Source: Methylobacterium radiodurans (lineage in GTDB: Bacteria > Pseudomonadota > Alphaproteobacteria > Rhizobiales > Beijerinckiaceae). From it: a DNA stretch of 64,000 nucleotides. Below, piece after piece: positions 1-8,345 of this stretch (within the stretch, counting starts at the first letter, position 1; every line of letters begins with the position of its first letter). The notes beneath the pieces were generated by a model. It had not been told where the DNA came from, searched no databases, and worked only from the letters and a program-made list of their open reading frames with translations. The DNA lies in NCBI RefSeq assembly GCF_003173735.1, contig NZ_CP029551.1:1851501-1915500 (forward strand), in the 5' to 3' direction. A program made the translations under genes and the position numbers.

Positions 1-3000
1 AACAGCGGCGCCGAAACCGTCAGCCTGCACGTCAACGGCAACACCACCCTGGCGAACCTCAACGTCTTGACGACCGGCGGTGGCGCGACTGGTCTCACCA
101 AGCTCGTCATCGACGGCTCGGGCAACCTGGCCATCGGCAACGCTGCGGCTGGCACCGGCATCGACTTCGTGGGCGCCGCTGGTCCTGGCTCGATCGATGC
201 TTCCAAGGCTACCGGCAATGTGAGCATCGCGCTGCAGGCTGGCGGCAACAACGATGCCGTGAGCTTCCTTGGCGGCTCGGGCAACGATACGATCTCGTTC
301 AACGGCACCCTTGATGCTCTCGACTCCGTCGATGGTGGCGCGGGCCGCGACACGGTCCAGGCCACGACCTTCCAGTCGGTCGTCAACGCCGCGAACGTGA
401 TCAAGAACGTTGAGATCGTGAACGTCGCTGGTGTCGTTGCCGCCGGTGGTCAGGCTCTCGATGCTTCGAAGATCACCGGCCTCGACACCATCGTGTTCGG
501 TGGGACGGGTGCCAACACCACCACCATTAACAACGCAGGCGCCAACTTCACTGTCGGCTTCGGTAACGGTGGCTCGGCAGGCGGTACGATCACCGTCAAC
601 GAGACCAACGCGACGCTCGGTACGAACACCACCGACGTTCTGAACGTCAACCTCGGTACGAGCACTGGTGGTGGTACTGCTCAGGACTTCGGAACCATCT
701 CGGCTCCGGGTGTTGAGACCATCGCCATCCGTACCCAGAGCAACTCGGTTCTGACGACCCAGGGTTCTGACGCGGTCGCGATCACGACCGATGCCAGCAC
801 CAAGGCTATCACGGTCGCCGGCAACGAGTACCTCACGGTGACGGCGAACAACGGTGGCGCCGCCATCCAGACCTTCGACGCTTCGGCCAGCACGGGCGGC
901 GTGAACACCGCCAACGTGACCTTCGCCAACGCCGGTGCCACGATCCGTGGTAGCGGCGCTCCGACGAGCGGCACGGTCGGCTTCACCATCAACAACGTCA
1001 CTGTGGCCAACAACCTCGTCGGTGGCACGGGCAACGACACGATCGTCGGCGGCTCGGGCAACGACCGCATCGACGGTGGTGCGGGCACGGGTTCGGACAG
1101 CCTCACCGGCGGTACGGGCCGTGACACGTTCGTGCTGAACGCCAACGGCAACGCGGCGAACCTCGCCAGCCCGGTCGTCGACACGATCACCGACTTCCAG
1201 CTCGGCGCCAACGGCGACCTTCTGGACTTCACGAACGTGCCGAACCTGCCGGTCCTGAACGGCGACGTGTCGGTCGCGCTCGTGTCCTCGCTGACCGGTG
1301 CTCTTCCGGCTGCAGCTACGGCGAACAATCCGGCGGGTCAGGCCGAGATCATCGTCCTAGACGCGAGCGTGGCGGCTCTCCAGGCTGGCAACGCGCAGCA
1401 GCTCAACGCGGCGCTGTTCAACCTGGGCGGCTCCGGTACCTACGGCAACGTGATCGTGGCCTACTCGAACTCGGCGACCGGCAACGTTCGCCTGGCGACG
1501 GCCCAGATCGTGGGTGGCGACATCACCAACGTCACCGACGTGGCGGTGCTGTCGAACATCACGACCTCCGCGTTTGCCTCGGGCTTCGCTGGTGGTACGG
1601 CGGGCGCTGGATACACCGGTAACCTGCTGGTCGGTGGTACGGCGCTCGGCGTTCCGGGTGTGACCTTCACAGCCAACAAAGTCGGCTTCAACACGACGTT
1701 GGCCGCGGACTCGGTCGAAGGCGTCGCTGTCGGCGGCGGCAACGACACCATCAACGCCACCGCGGCTCAGCTCGTCGGCGCTACCCTTCAGGGCGCGGCC
1801 GGCACCGACACGCTCAACATCACCACGACCACGGCCGTGGACCAGACGGTTGCGCTCAACACGATCGAGGTCGTCAACTTCACCGGCAACACGCCTGTCG
1901 GCACTGGGCTTACGTTCACGACCGACGCGGCAACCGCCGCGACGATCAACAACACGTCGGCCAATGCGTCGACCGTGACGCTCGGCTCGGCCAACCTGAC
2001 GTTCAACGGCGGCAGCGTCGTCGATACGGTGAACTTCAACACCAGCGGTGCCACGGCCAATGGCGGCGACGGTGCTGATGTCTTCAACGTGACGGGGACC
2101 AAGACCGGCACCATCAATGGTGGGGCAGGCACCGACGTTCTGGCGATTACTGCTGGTGCGGCGGCTGACATTACAGGTCTCTCGCTCTCGAGCGTCGAGA
2201 CGCTGGATGCCACCAACAACAACAACACCATTACGCTCAGCGTCGCCCAGCACAACGCGTTCACCACGATCACGGCCACCGGTACGCAGACGCTCACCCT
2301 GTCTGACGCCGGCACCCTGACGCTGAACGCGGGCATCGAGACCTACAACCTCGGCAACGGCACCAACACCGCCACGCTCGGGGGGACTGGGACTCAGGCC
2401 ATCAACGGCGGCACCGGTGCTGACAACATCATCGGATCGGCGGCTAACCTGGCCAACGACACGATCAACGGTAACGGCGGTATCGACACGCTCACCTTCA
2501 CCGACTCGGCGGGCACCTTCACGCTCGCTACGGCTGGCGGCGGCGGCGCGGCGGTGACCAACGTCGAGAACGTTGTTCTCAACGCTGGTGCGACTGCTCT
2601 GACTCTTACCGCTGGGATCCAGACTGTGTCTTCGGCCGCGGCCGCCGGCATCATTCAGGCCAATGGCAACAGCTCCCAGACCTTCACCGGTGCGGGTGCC
2701 TTCACGGTCACGGATGGAACCGGTGCCGATACCATCACCTTCACTGGAACGGCTGGTAACACCGTGAACGCGACGGGTGGTGGCATCAACACCATCACCC
2801 TGAACGCCACCAACGCTGCGGCCGACACCATCGGCATCAACGATGGCGCCGGCACTGCGGGTGTGGTCGCATCGGCTAACCGGTTTGTCGCAAGCGGCTT
2901 CACCGCCGCCAACGACATCGTCCGGCTTGACGCGGAGCAGACTACAGCTGGCACGGCGTCTGGCCAGAATGCTGTCATCCAGGCGGCGAATGCTGCGGGT

Positions 3001-3309
3001 GCCGTGACCGCGGCAGCTACAGCTGACGTGCTGGTGTTCAACTTCGACGCTGGTGGTGCTGCCAACGTCCTCACCAACGATCTGACCGGCGCGGCTCTCC
3101 TGGCCAACACCGGCGCGATCAGCACGGGTGGCGCCCAAATCGGCTACATCGTGGCCTACGACGCCGGCAACGCCTACCTGTACTCCTACAACTCGGCGAC
3201 CGCGGGTGCGAACACCGACGTTGGGGCCGGCGACATCGCACTGGTCGGTACGATCAACAACGTGGCTGTTGGCTCGCTCCAAACCGCCAACTTCCTCGTC
3301 ACGACCTGA
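1..3309 (+). CDS. RTX/S-layer-like surface protein, 3' part (5' end outside window)
   Basis: The frame is open from base 1, so the gene begins upstream; the first in-window start-like codon (TTG at 67) is internal. The visible 1,102 residues are rich in Gly, Ala, Thr, Asn and Val, with no cysteine and few charged residues. This is typical of S-layer proteins and large type I-secreted adhesins. Calcium-binding RTX nonapeptides of the GGxGxDxux type are scattered through it: GGSGNDTIS near base 270, GGTGNDTIV-GGSGNDRID-GGTGRDTF at 1021-1130, GGAGTDVLA near 2120 and GGTGADNII near 2410. The C-terminus is short and hydrophobic, as in type I secretion substrates. A methyltransferase and a SapC gene downstream support an S-layer role. 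Whether it is the main S-layer protein or an adhesin cannot be decided from a fragment. Confidence 0.8.
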   Translation, partial: NSGAETVSLHVNGNTTLANLNVLTTGGGATGLTKLVIDGSGNLAIGNAAAGTGIDFVGAAGPGSIDASKATGNVSIALQAGGNNDAVSFLGGSGNDTISFNGTLDALDSVDGGAGRDTVQATTFQSVVNAANVIKNVEIVNVAGVVAAGGQALDASKITGLDTIVFGGTGANTTTINNAGANFTVGFGNGGSAGGTITVNETNATLGTNTTDVLNVNLGTSTGGGTAQDFGTISAPGVETIAIRTQSNSVLTTQGSDAVAITTDASTKAITVAGNEYLTVTANNGGAAIQTFDASASTGGVNTANVTFANAGATIRGSGAPTSGTVGFTINNVTVANNLVGGTGNDTIVGGSGNDRIDGGAGTGSDSLTGGTGRDTFVLNANGNAANLASPVVDTITDFQLGANGDLLDFTNVPNLPVLNGDVSVALVSSLTGALPAAATANNPAGQAEIIVLDASVAALQAGNAQQLNAALFNLGGSGTYGNVIVAYSNSATGNVRLATAQIVGGDITNVTDVAVLSNITTSAFASGFAGGTAGAGYTGNLLVGGTALGVPGVTFTANKVGFNTTLAADSVEGVAVGGGNDTINATAAQLVGATLQGAAGTDTLNITTTTAVDQTVALNTIEVVNFTGNTPVGTGLTFTTDAATAATINNTSANASTVTLGSANLTFNGGSVVDTVNFNTSGATANGGDGADVFNVTGTKTGTINGGAGTDVLAITAGAAADITGLSLSSVETLDATNNNNTITLSVAQHNAFTTITATGTQTLTLSDAGTLTLNAGIETYNLGNGTNTATLGGTGTQAINGGTGADNIIGSAANLANDTINGNGGIDTLTFTDSAGTFTLATAGGGGAAVTNVENVVLNAGATALTLTAGIQTVSSAAAAGIIQANGNSSQTFTGAGAFTVTDGTGADTITFTGTAGNTVNATGGGINTITLNATNAAADTIGINDGAGTAGVVASANRFVASGFTAANDIVRLDAEQTTAGTASGQNAVIQAANAAGAVTAAATADVLVFNFDAGGAANVLTNDLTGAALLANTGAISTGGAQIGYIVAYDAGNAYLYSYNSATAGANTDVGAGDIALVGTINNVAVGSLQTANFLVTT

Positions 3310-3323
3310 TCGGCACTTGGATC

Positions 3324-3349
3324 GGCAGGGGCGGTTTACCGCCCCTGCC
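3324..3349 (+). terminator. First hairpin after the surface-protein gene
   Basis: A perfect 11-bp stem with a TTTA loop (arms 3324-3334 and 3339-3349) starts 14 bases after the stop codon. There is no T tract after it, so alone it may act as an mRNA 3'-end stabiliser rather than a terminator. Confidence 0.6.
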
Positions 3350-3361
3350 ACTCAACTCCTG

Positions 3362-3395
3362 CGGCAGGCCACCTACGGTGGCCTGCCGTTTTCTT
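3362..3395 (+). terminator. Rho-independent terminator
   Basis: A perfect 12-bp stem (3362-3373 with 3377-3388), loop TAC, is followed directly by TTTTCTT. This is a classic intrinsic terminator placed second in tandem after the surface-protein gene, as expected for a very highly transcribed unit. It lies about 25 bases before the next gene, which must therefore have its own promoter or be expressed by read-through. Confidence 0.9.
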
Positions 3396-3419
3396 GTGAG
3401 GGACACTGGAACGCACACC

Positions 3420-4961
3420 ATGGCTGCTTGGTCCGAAGGCTACGTTGCCGACATTCCGTACGCCTTGGGCTTCTACCGAGAGACTGTTCCAGCCCATCTG
3501 GCCTTGGCCGCTCTCTCCGTCGGCCGGCATCCCGGTTCCGTCGCGAGCCCGCGGCGAGTGCTTGAGCTCGGCATCGGCATGGGACTGAACAGCGTGCTTG
3601 CGGCCGCCTCGAACCCTGCCACGCAGTTCGAGGGCATCGATTTCAACCCTCTTCACATCGCGCATGCTCGCGGCTTGGCGGAGGCGGCGGATCTATCCAA
3701 CATCTCCTTGCTCGAAGCGAGCTTCCAAGATCTCGCCGCCGTGGCTCAGGAGGGTCAGCACGATCTCGATCTCATCGTGCTGCACGGCATCCTCAGCTGG
3801 GTCTCGGCTGAGGCGCACGAGGCCATCCTGACGATCGTGCGCAGGCGCCTGAAACCCGGCGGTCTGCTCTACGTCTCCTACAACTGCATGCCCGGCTGGG
3901 CCCCGTTCCTGCCGATGCAGCGCCTGATGCGCGAGGTCGGCAAGCGCAACAGCGGCCGGTCGGACAAGTCGGTCGGCGCGGCGATTGACCTGGCGCAAGC
4001 TCTCGCCAAGGAGGGCGCCCTGTACTTCGCCGCAAACACCGGCTTGGCCCAGCGCCTCGAGCGCATGGCGAGCATGGACCGGGGCTACCTGCCGCACGAG
4101 TATCTGAACGCGAACTGGCACATCTTCCATTTCGCCGACGTGGCCGAGATGTTCGGGCGCGCCAAGCTCGATTTCGTCAGTTCCGCGACGCTGGTCGAGA
4201 ACGCGGACGGGCTGGCCTTGCCCGCCGGGGCGCGCACGCGGATCGAGGCCGAGGCCGATCCCATCTTCAAGGAGACGTTGCGCGACCTCGCCTCGAACAA
4301 GCAGTTTCGGCGCGACCTGTTCGGCCGGGGCACCGGCGCGCTGACGGGGCAGGAGCAGAGCGCCCTGATCGCAGGAACCCGCTTCACGCTCGCCGTGCCG
4401 CGCGCGAAGGTCACTTTCACCTTCCCGACTCTGATGGGCGACCTCTCCGGCAAGGCGGAGCTGTACGGCCCGATCGCCGACCGCCTCGCGCAGGGGCCGG
4501 CGAGTTTCTCCGAGATCGCCGCGCTGCCGGTGTTCCAGGCCGGCGGCGCGGGCACCGTCCTGCAGGCTCTGACGCTGCTCGTTCACGGCGGCCAGGTGCT
4601 GCCGCTGCCGGCAACCCCCACGATGGATTTCGCGCCCGCACAGCGCCTGAACAGCGTCCTTGCCGAGAAGATGAGCCAGGGCCGCACCTACAACTTCCTT
4701 GCCGCCCCGCTCGCCGGCTCCGGCGTCCAGGCCACGAACCTCGAACTCCTGATGCTCTCCGCGCTTCGGGCTGGGACGCGCGAGACGGCCGATACCATGA
4801 GCGCGGCCCTCACCGAGCGCATGCAGCCACTCGGCCTCGCCTTCCTCACGGACGGCAAGCCGGAGACGGAGCCGCGCGTGATCCGCGCGCGTACCGAGGG
4901 CGAGGCGCACGGCTTCCTCACCGAGAAGCTCCCGCTCTGGCGCCAACTCGGCGTGATCTAG
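3420..4961 (+). CDS. Class I SAM-dependent methyltransferase with regulatory domain
   Basis: 513 residues. The SAM-binding motif I reads VLELGIGMGLN at about residues 47-57, followed by the acidic motif FEGIDFNP. A second region at about residues 215-300 matches what I know of the methyltransferase regulatory domain (PF10119-type) found in large bacterial methyltransferases. The substrate is unknown. I chose the ATG at 3420 over an in-frame GTG at 3378, because the GTG lies inside the terminator stem. It sits between a surface-protein gene and a SapC gene, which suggests modification of the S-layer protein or its glycan; that is inference. Confidence 0.75.
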   Translation: MAAWSEGYVADIPYALGFYRETVPAHLALAALSVGRHPGSVASPRRVLELGIGMGLNSVLAAASNPATQFEGIDFNPLHIAHARGLAEAADLSNISLLEASFQDLAAVAQEGQHDLDLIVLHGILSWVSAEAHEAILTIVRRRLKPGGLLYVSYNCMPGWAPFLPMQRLMREVGKRNSGRSDKSVGAAIDLAQALAKEGALYFAANTGLAQRLERMASMDRGYLPHEYLNANWHIFHFADVAEMFGRAKLDFVSSATLVENADGLALPAGARTRIEAEADPIFKETLRDLASNKQFRRDLFGRGTGALTGQEQSALIAGTRFTLAVPRAKVTFTFPTLMGDLSGKAELYGPIADRLAQGPASFSEIAALPVFQAGGAGTVLQALTLLVHGGQVLPLPATPTMDFAPAQRLNSVLAEKMSQGRTYNFLAAPLAGSGVQATNLELLMLSALRAGTRETADTMSAALTERMQPLGLAFLTDGKPETEPRVIRARTEGEAHGFLTEKLPLWRQLGVI

Positions 4962-4997
4962 ATCGATACCCTCTGCCGAGCCTTTGGACCCGACACG

Positions 4998-5798
4998 ATG
5001 AGCCGCATCCACCCGGTCACCCCACTGCGCCACGCGAGCCTGCGGTGGCAGGGCATCGAGAGCTACCGCTTCGCGGCCGCCACGGTTCTCGCGCCGCTGG
5101 CGGCGGCGGAACTCACCTCGGCCGCGCTCGCCCTGCCGCTCGCCTTCGTCCGGCGCGACGGACACTGGACGCTCGCGGCCGTCCTCGGCCTCGTGCCGGG
5201 TCAGAACCTCTTCGTCGATGCCGCGGGCGGCTGGCTGGCGAGCTATGTTCCGGCAACCTTCCGCGGGCATCCTTTCCTGATCGGAGCGCGCCGCGACGGC
5301 GAGCCGACGCTCTGCATCGATGAGGCGAATGGCTTGGTTGCAGACGGGCGCGAGGGCGAACCATTCTTCGCCGAAGACGGCGGCCTCGCCCCTGGCGTCC
5401 AGCGCGTCTGGTCCTTCCTGGCAGAGACGGCGCGCAGCGAGGCGCTGGTCGTCGAGGCCTGTGATGCGGCAGCCGAGGCCGGCGTGATCGAGCCCTGGCC
5501 GATCACCGTGCAGGGCGAGGAAGGGCCACGCGCGATCGAGGGGCTCTATCGGGTGGCCGAGTCACGGCTTGGCGCATTGGAGGACGGCGCTTTCCTCGCC
5601 CTGCGCCGCCGCGGCGTTCTGCCGGTCGCCTACGCGCAGCTTCTGTCGATGGGCAACCTGGCCCGCCTCAGTCGCCTCGCCCAGATCCGTGCTCAGTCCG
5701 AGGCTCGGGCCACGCAGCAGACGAGCGTGATACCGCCGCTGATCACCTTGCCCAACGACAGCACGATTGACTGGGACTGGAGCAAGATCGGGCGCTGA
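4998..5798 (+). CDS. SapC family protein
   Basis: 266 residues that look like the SapC family (PF07277), first named from the Campylobacter S-layer operon and common in proteobacteria. Features seen are an N-terminal P-V-T/S-P-x-x-H segment, the central stretch LPLAFVRRDGHWTLAAVLGL, the motif FRGHPF near residue 90, and a C-terminal helical part. No signal peptide is visible, so it probably acts in the cytoplasm. It follows the methyltransferase by 36 bases in the same direction. The biochemical function of SapC is not established; the S-layer link rests on gene context. Confidence 0.75.
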   Translation: MSRIHPVTPLRHASLRWQGIESYRFAAATVLAPLAAAELTSAALALPLAFVRRDGHWTLAAVLGLVPGQNLFVDAAGGWLASYVPATFRGHPFLIGARRDGEPTLCIDEANGLVADGREGEPFFAEDGGLAPGVQRVWSFLAETARSEALVVEACDAAAEAGVIEPWPITVQGEEGPRAIEGLYRVAESRLGALEDGAFLALRRRGVLPVAYAQLLSMGNLARLSRLAQIRAQSEARATQQTSVIPPLITLPNDSTIDWDWSKIGR

Positions 5799-5903
5799 GG
5801 GCGATCGGGGGCGGGGCGCACTGCGGACGGCTCGAGAAAGCGGTTCGCGCTCATCCCTCGTTTGGGATAGAGTTCTTCTCGTTCGGCTGAGGGGTGTGGC
5901 ACG

Positions 5904-6287
5904 ATGTACACGAACGCGCAGAAGCTGTCGTCGCCGGAGACGCAGGAGCTGCGCAAGGACGCGGGCAAGCTCCTGAAGCACCTGCGGGAGAAGGCGGGCC
6001 ACTCGCAGCGCTCGTTCTCGGCCGAGATCGGCTCGCCGGTCTACACCTTCGTGTCGCAGATCGAGACGGGCCGCGGCCGGGTGCCGCCCGACCAGATCCG
6101 GGTCTGGGCCAACGCCTACGGCCTGGAGGCGCGCGAGTTCCTGATGATGATCATGCGCTTCTACGACCCCGAGACCTTCGCCATCCTGTTCGAGGACGAG
6201 CCCGGCGTCGCCGACGGGTCCGCCTTTCCCGAACTCGCGGTGACGAAGGGAGAGGCCGGCACCCCGCCCGAGCCCGAGACGAAGTAG
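5904..6287 (+). CDS. XRE-type helix-turn-helix protein (single domain)
   Basis: 127 residues. Residues 23-75 have the pattern of an XRE/Cro helix-turn-helix (LLKHLREKAGHSQRSF, then FVSQIETGRGRVPPDQIRVWA). A short conserved tail FYDPETFAILF and a Glu/Pro-rich end follow. The start is supported by a GAGGGG-like ribosome site about 9 bases upstream. An imperfectly spaced inverted repeat (ATCCC-N6-GGGAT, 5853-5868) lies 36 bases before the ATG and could be an operator. Its N-terminus (MYTNAQK) is nearly identical to that of the next gene, so the two arose by duplication. Target genes are unknown. Confidence 0.75.
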   Translation: MYTNAQKLSSPETQELRKDAGKLLKHLREKAGHSQRSFSAEIGSPVYTFVSQIETGRGRVPPDQIRVWANAYGLEAREFLMMIMRFYDPETFAILFEDEPGVADGSAFPELAVTKGEAGTPPEPETK

Positions 6288-6363
6288 CGCCCCCCAACGC
6301 TGGCTGACGTGGCTCCGGCACCGCGGTTAGGGTCGCTGGTGAGCCGTTCCGGCCCGATGCTCC

Positions 6364-7092
6364 ATGTATACGAACACGCAGAAGCGCTCCTCGCCGCAGA
6401 CGCAAGCGTTGCGCAAGCAAGCTGGCCAGCTCCTCAAGAACATGCGCGAGGAGGCCGGGCACTCGCAGCGCTCGTTCGCGGCGGCGATCGGCGCCCCCAT
6501 CCACACCTTCGTCTCCCAGATCGAGCGGGGGCTGGCGCGCATCCCGCCCGACCAGTTCCGAATCTGGGCGCGCGCTTGTGGTCTCGACGCGCGGCCGTTC
6601 CTCGTCGCGATCCTGCCTTTCTACGAGCCTGACACCGCCGCGTTGCTGTTCGGGGACGCGCCGCCCGTGGAGGGCCGTGCTGCGCTCCCCGATCTCGACA
6701 GGGCTCTTGCTGAGGCCAACGCGATCGTGGCCTCGTTCGCGTGCAGGCCCAACGAGCGAAGCCAGGATACAGGCCTGGCCACGAAGCCTGGCGAGACACC
6801 GCAGGCCGCCGACACGCGTTGCCGCCGCGAGGATCTCGGCCGCATCCTGAAGCACCTGCGCGAGCGGGCGGGCCACCCGCAGCGCGCCTTCGCGTCCCTG
6901 GTTGGGGCGAGCTCCTACACCTTCGTCTCGCTGGTCGAGACCGGCCGGAACCGTCTGCCGCCCGAACAGACCTGCACATGGGCCGCGGCCTACGGGATGG
7001 ACGCGCGCACCTTCCTCCTCGTCATTCTGCGCTTCTACGATCCGGAGACCTTCGCGATCCTGTTCGGGAACACCCTGGACATCGATCGCTGA
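6364..7092 (+). CDS. Two-domain XRE-type helix-turn-helix protein
   Basis: 242 residues containing two copies of the HTH domain seen in the preceding gene. Domain A (about residues 20-98) starts with MYTNTQK like the neighbour. Domain B (about 158-240) starts at ILKHLRERAGHPQRAF and ends with FYDPETFAILF, the exact tail motif of the neighbour. A linker of roughly 60 residues joins them. The arrangement implies tandem duplication followed by fusion. A protein with two HTHs in one chain could bind a tandem operator without dimerising, or one copy could have another role. No strong ribosome site is seen before 6364. Confidence 0.72.
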   Translation: MYTNTQKRSSPQTQALRKQAGQLLKNMREEAGHSQRSFAAAIGAPIHTFVSQIERGLARIPPDQFRIWARACGLDARPFLVAILPFYEPDTAALLFGDAPPVEGRAALPDLDRALAEANAIVASFACRPNERSQDTGLATKPGETPQAADTRCRREDLGRILKHLRERAGHPQRAFASLVGASSYTFVSLVETGRNRLPPEQTCTWAAAYGMDARTFLLVILRFYDPETFAILFGNTLDIDR

Positions 7093-7465
7093 CTGACGCG
7101 CTCCGCTGGGTCCAGCTGGGCTTCGCCCCCTGCTCGGACCGGTCCCGCCCCGTTTGGAGAGCCGCGACAGAGGCCGCTCTAGTTCGTGATCTCAGAAGAT
7201 CCCAGTTTCGAGCTGAACCGGGTGCCCAGGCCTGGCTCTAGCTCTCGACGCTCGGGGGCTAGGTGTAGAGGTCGGAGGTCGGGACGGGGGCGAGGTGCGC
7301 GGACATCGGGGCGGGATAGGGGAGGGCGCGGCGGCCGGCTATCGCGCGAGAGCCACAGGTTCGGAGGGGTTCGTGGCGAACCTGAAAACGACAGAGCGTG
7401 AGGTTCGCAGGTTCCGGTGAACCCCCGAGCACTTCACAAACTTCGGGCTAAGTCGTTGAGATAAA
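7093..7465. other. Intergenic stretch without a recognisable gene
   Basis: No convincing coding frame is seen between the HTH gene and tRNA-Thr. The only structure is a perfect 8-bp inverted repeat CAGGTTCG/CGAACCTG (7356-7363 with 7377-7384) and two further GGTTCG copies nearby (7369 and after 7400). It may contain the 3' end of the HTH transcript and the tRNA 3' flank. Confidence 0.5.
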
Positions 7466-7540
7466 TGGTGCTGCGAGAGAGGATTGAACTCTCGACCTCT
7501 TCATTACCAATGAAGTGCTCTACCACTGAGCTACCGCAGC
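7466..7540 (-). tRNA. tRNA-Thr(GGT)
   Basis: On the minus strand a full cloverleaf folds. The acceptor begins GCTGCGG, the D arm is AGCTCAGTGGTAGAGC, and the anticodon stem CTTCA/TGAAG encloses TTGGTAA with anticodon GGT. The T arm is GAGAG-TTCAATC-CTCTC and CCA is encoded. The anticodon reads ACC/ACU, so threonine. Confidence 0.97.
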
Positions 7541-7684
7541 AAGCGGGTCGTTCGGGCGCCGCGTTGGGCCGCTGCCGACGACGAAGGGGGCTTTAACGGA
7601 TCAGGATCGGCTTGGCAATCCGCTCCGCTCAAACATTTCGATCCGGCACGCGCGCTAGCCGGGCTCCATCTCCCGTCGCGTAGA

Positions 7685-8179
7685 TCATTCCCCGCGCGGT
7701 GAGGCCTTGCGGGCGTTCCTGGCCTCCTTGACCGCCTTGCCGCTTTTGAGTGCCGCCCGGATGATGGCGGCGAGGCCAGGCTCGTTCACCGCCTCGGCGG
7801 CCTCAGCGGGGCTGAACCAGCGCAACTCGCGCTGGTCCTGCTCGGGCCAGCGTGTGAGCTGCTTGCGCACTTCCAGCGGGAAGACCTTGACCTGACACAG
7901 GACGGAGTCGCGGTTCTTGAGCCGCTTTTCGTAGAGATACAGGCCGAGCGGGCGTTTGCCGATCTGCCCGACCAGCCCCGCCTCCTCGTAGGCCTCGCGC
8001 GCCGCCGCCTCGTAGGGTTTGCGGCCCTTCATCGGCCAGCCCTTCGGGATCACCCAGCGCCGGCTCTCGCGCGAGGTGACGAGCAGCACGGAGATGGCGC
8101 CGTCCGGACCGCGCTGGAACGGAAGCGCACCGATCTGACGGCGCGCGGCGCGCTCCTCCTCGTCGGTCACTGTCACCAT
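7685..8179 (-). CDS. Nudix hydrolase
   Basis: 164 residues from the ATG at 8179; a GTG ten codons upstream (8209) is an alternative start. The Nudix box lies in GRKPYEAAAREAYEEAG, with the REUxEExG core intact and the preceding PKGWPMKG segment seen in many alphaproteobacterial members. Such proteins hydrolyse a nucleoside diphosphate linked to another group, often diphosphoinositol-phosphate-like or dinucleotide substrates; the substrate here is unknown. It is an isolated gene between tRNA-Thr and the hemY gene. Confidence 0.85.
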   Translation of the reverse strand: MVTVTDEEERAARRQIGALPFQRGPDGAISVLLVTSRESRRWVIPKGWPMKGRKPYEAAAREAYEEAGLVGQIGKRPLGLYLYEKRLKNRDSVLCQVKVFPLEVRKQLTRWPEQDQRELRWFSPAEAAEAVNEPGLAAIIRAALKSGKAVKEARNARKASPRGE

Positions 8180-8345
8180 ACGGGTCACCGGACCGGGCCG
8201 ATCGAGCACAGAAGACGGGATGCCGGTCCCACGCTTGATGATCCTGCCCTGAGCCTGGGACGAGCGTTTGGTCTGCGTTCTAATTGTACCAATCGGCCAT
8301 ACGTTACAACTCTGGATAAGAAACGGTGCGGGATCGGTCCGGCTG

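Noticed and set aside
1357..3351. A 664-codon open frame on the minus strand opposite the surface-protein gene
   Set aside because: It is antisense to a clear RTX-type coding region; its product is low-complexity Arg/Gly/Val-rich sequence without motifs. High GC keeps such shadow frames open.
5870..5890. Possible LexA box before the first HTH gene (GTTC...GTTC)
   Set aside because: The half-sites are separated by 5 bases, not the 7 required for the alphaproteobacterial operator.
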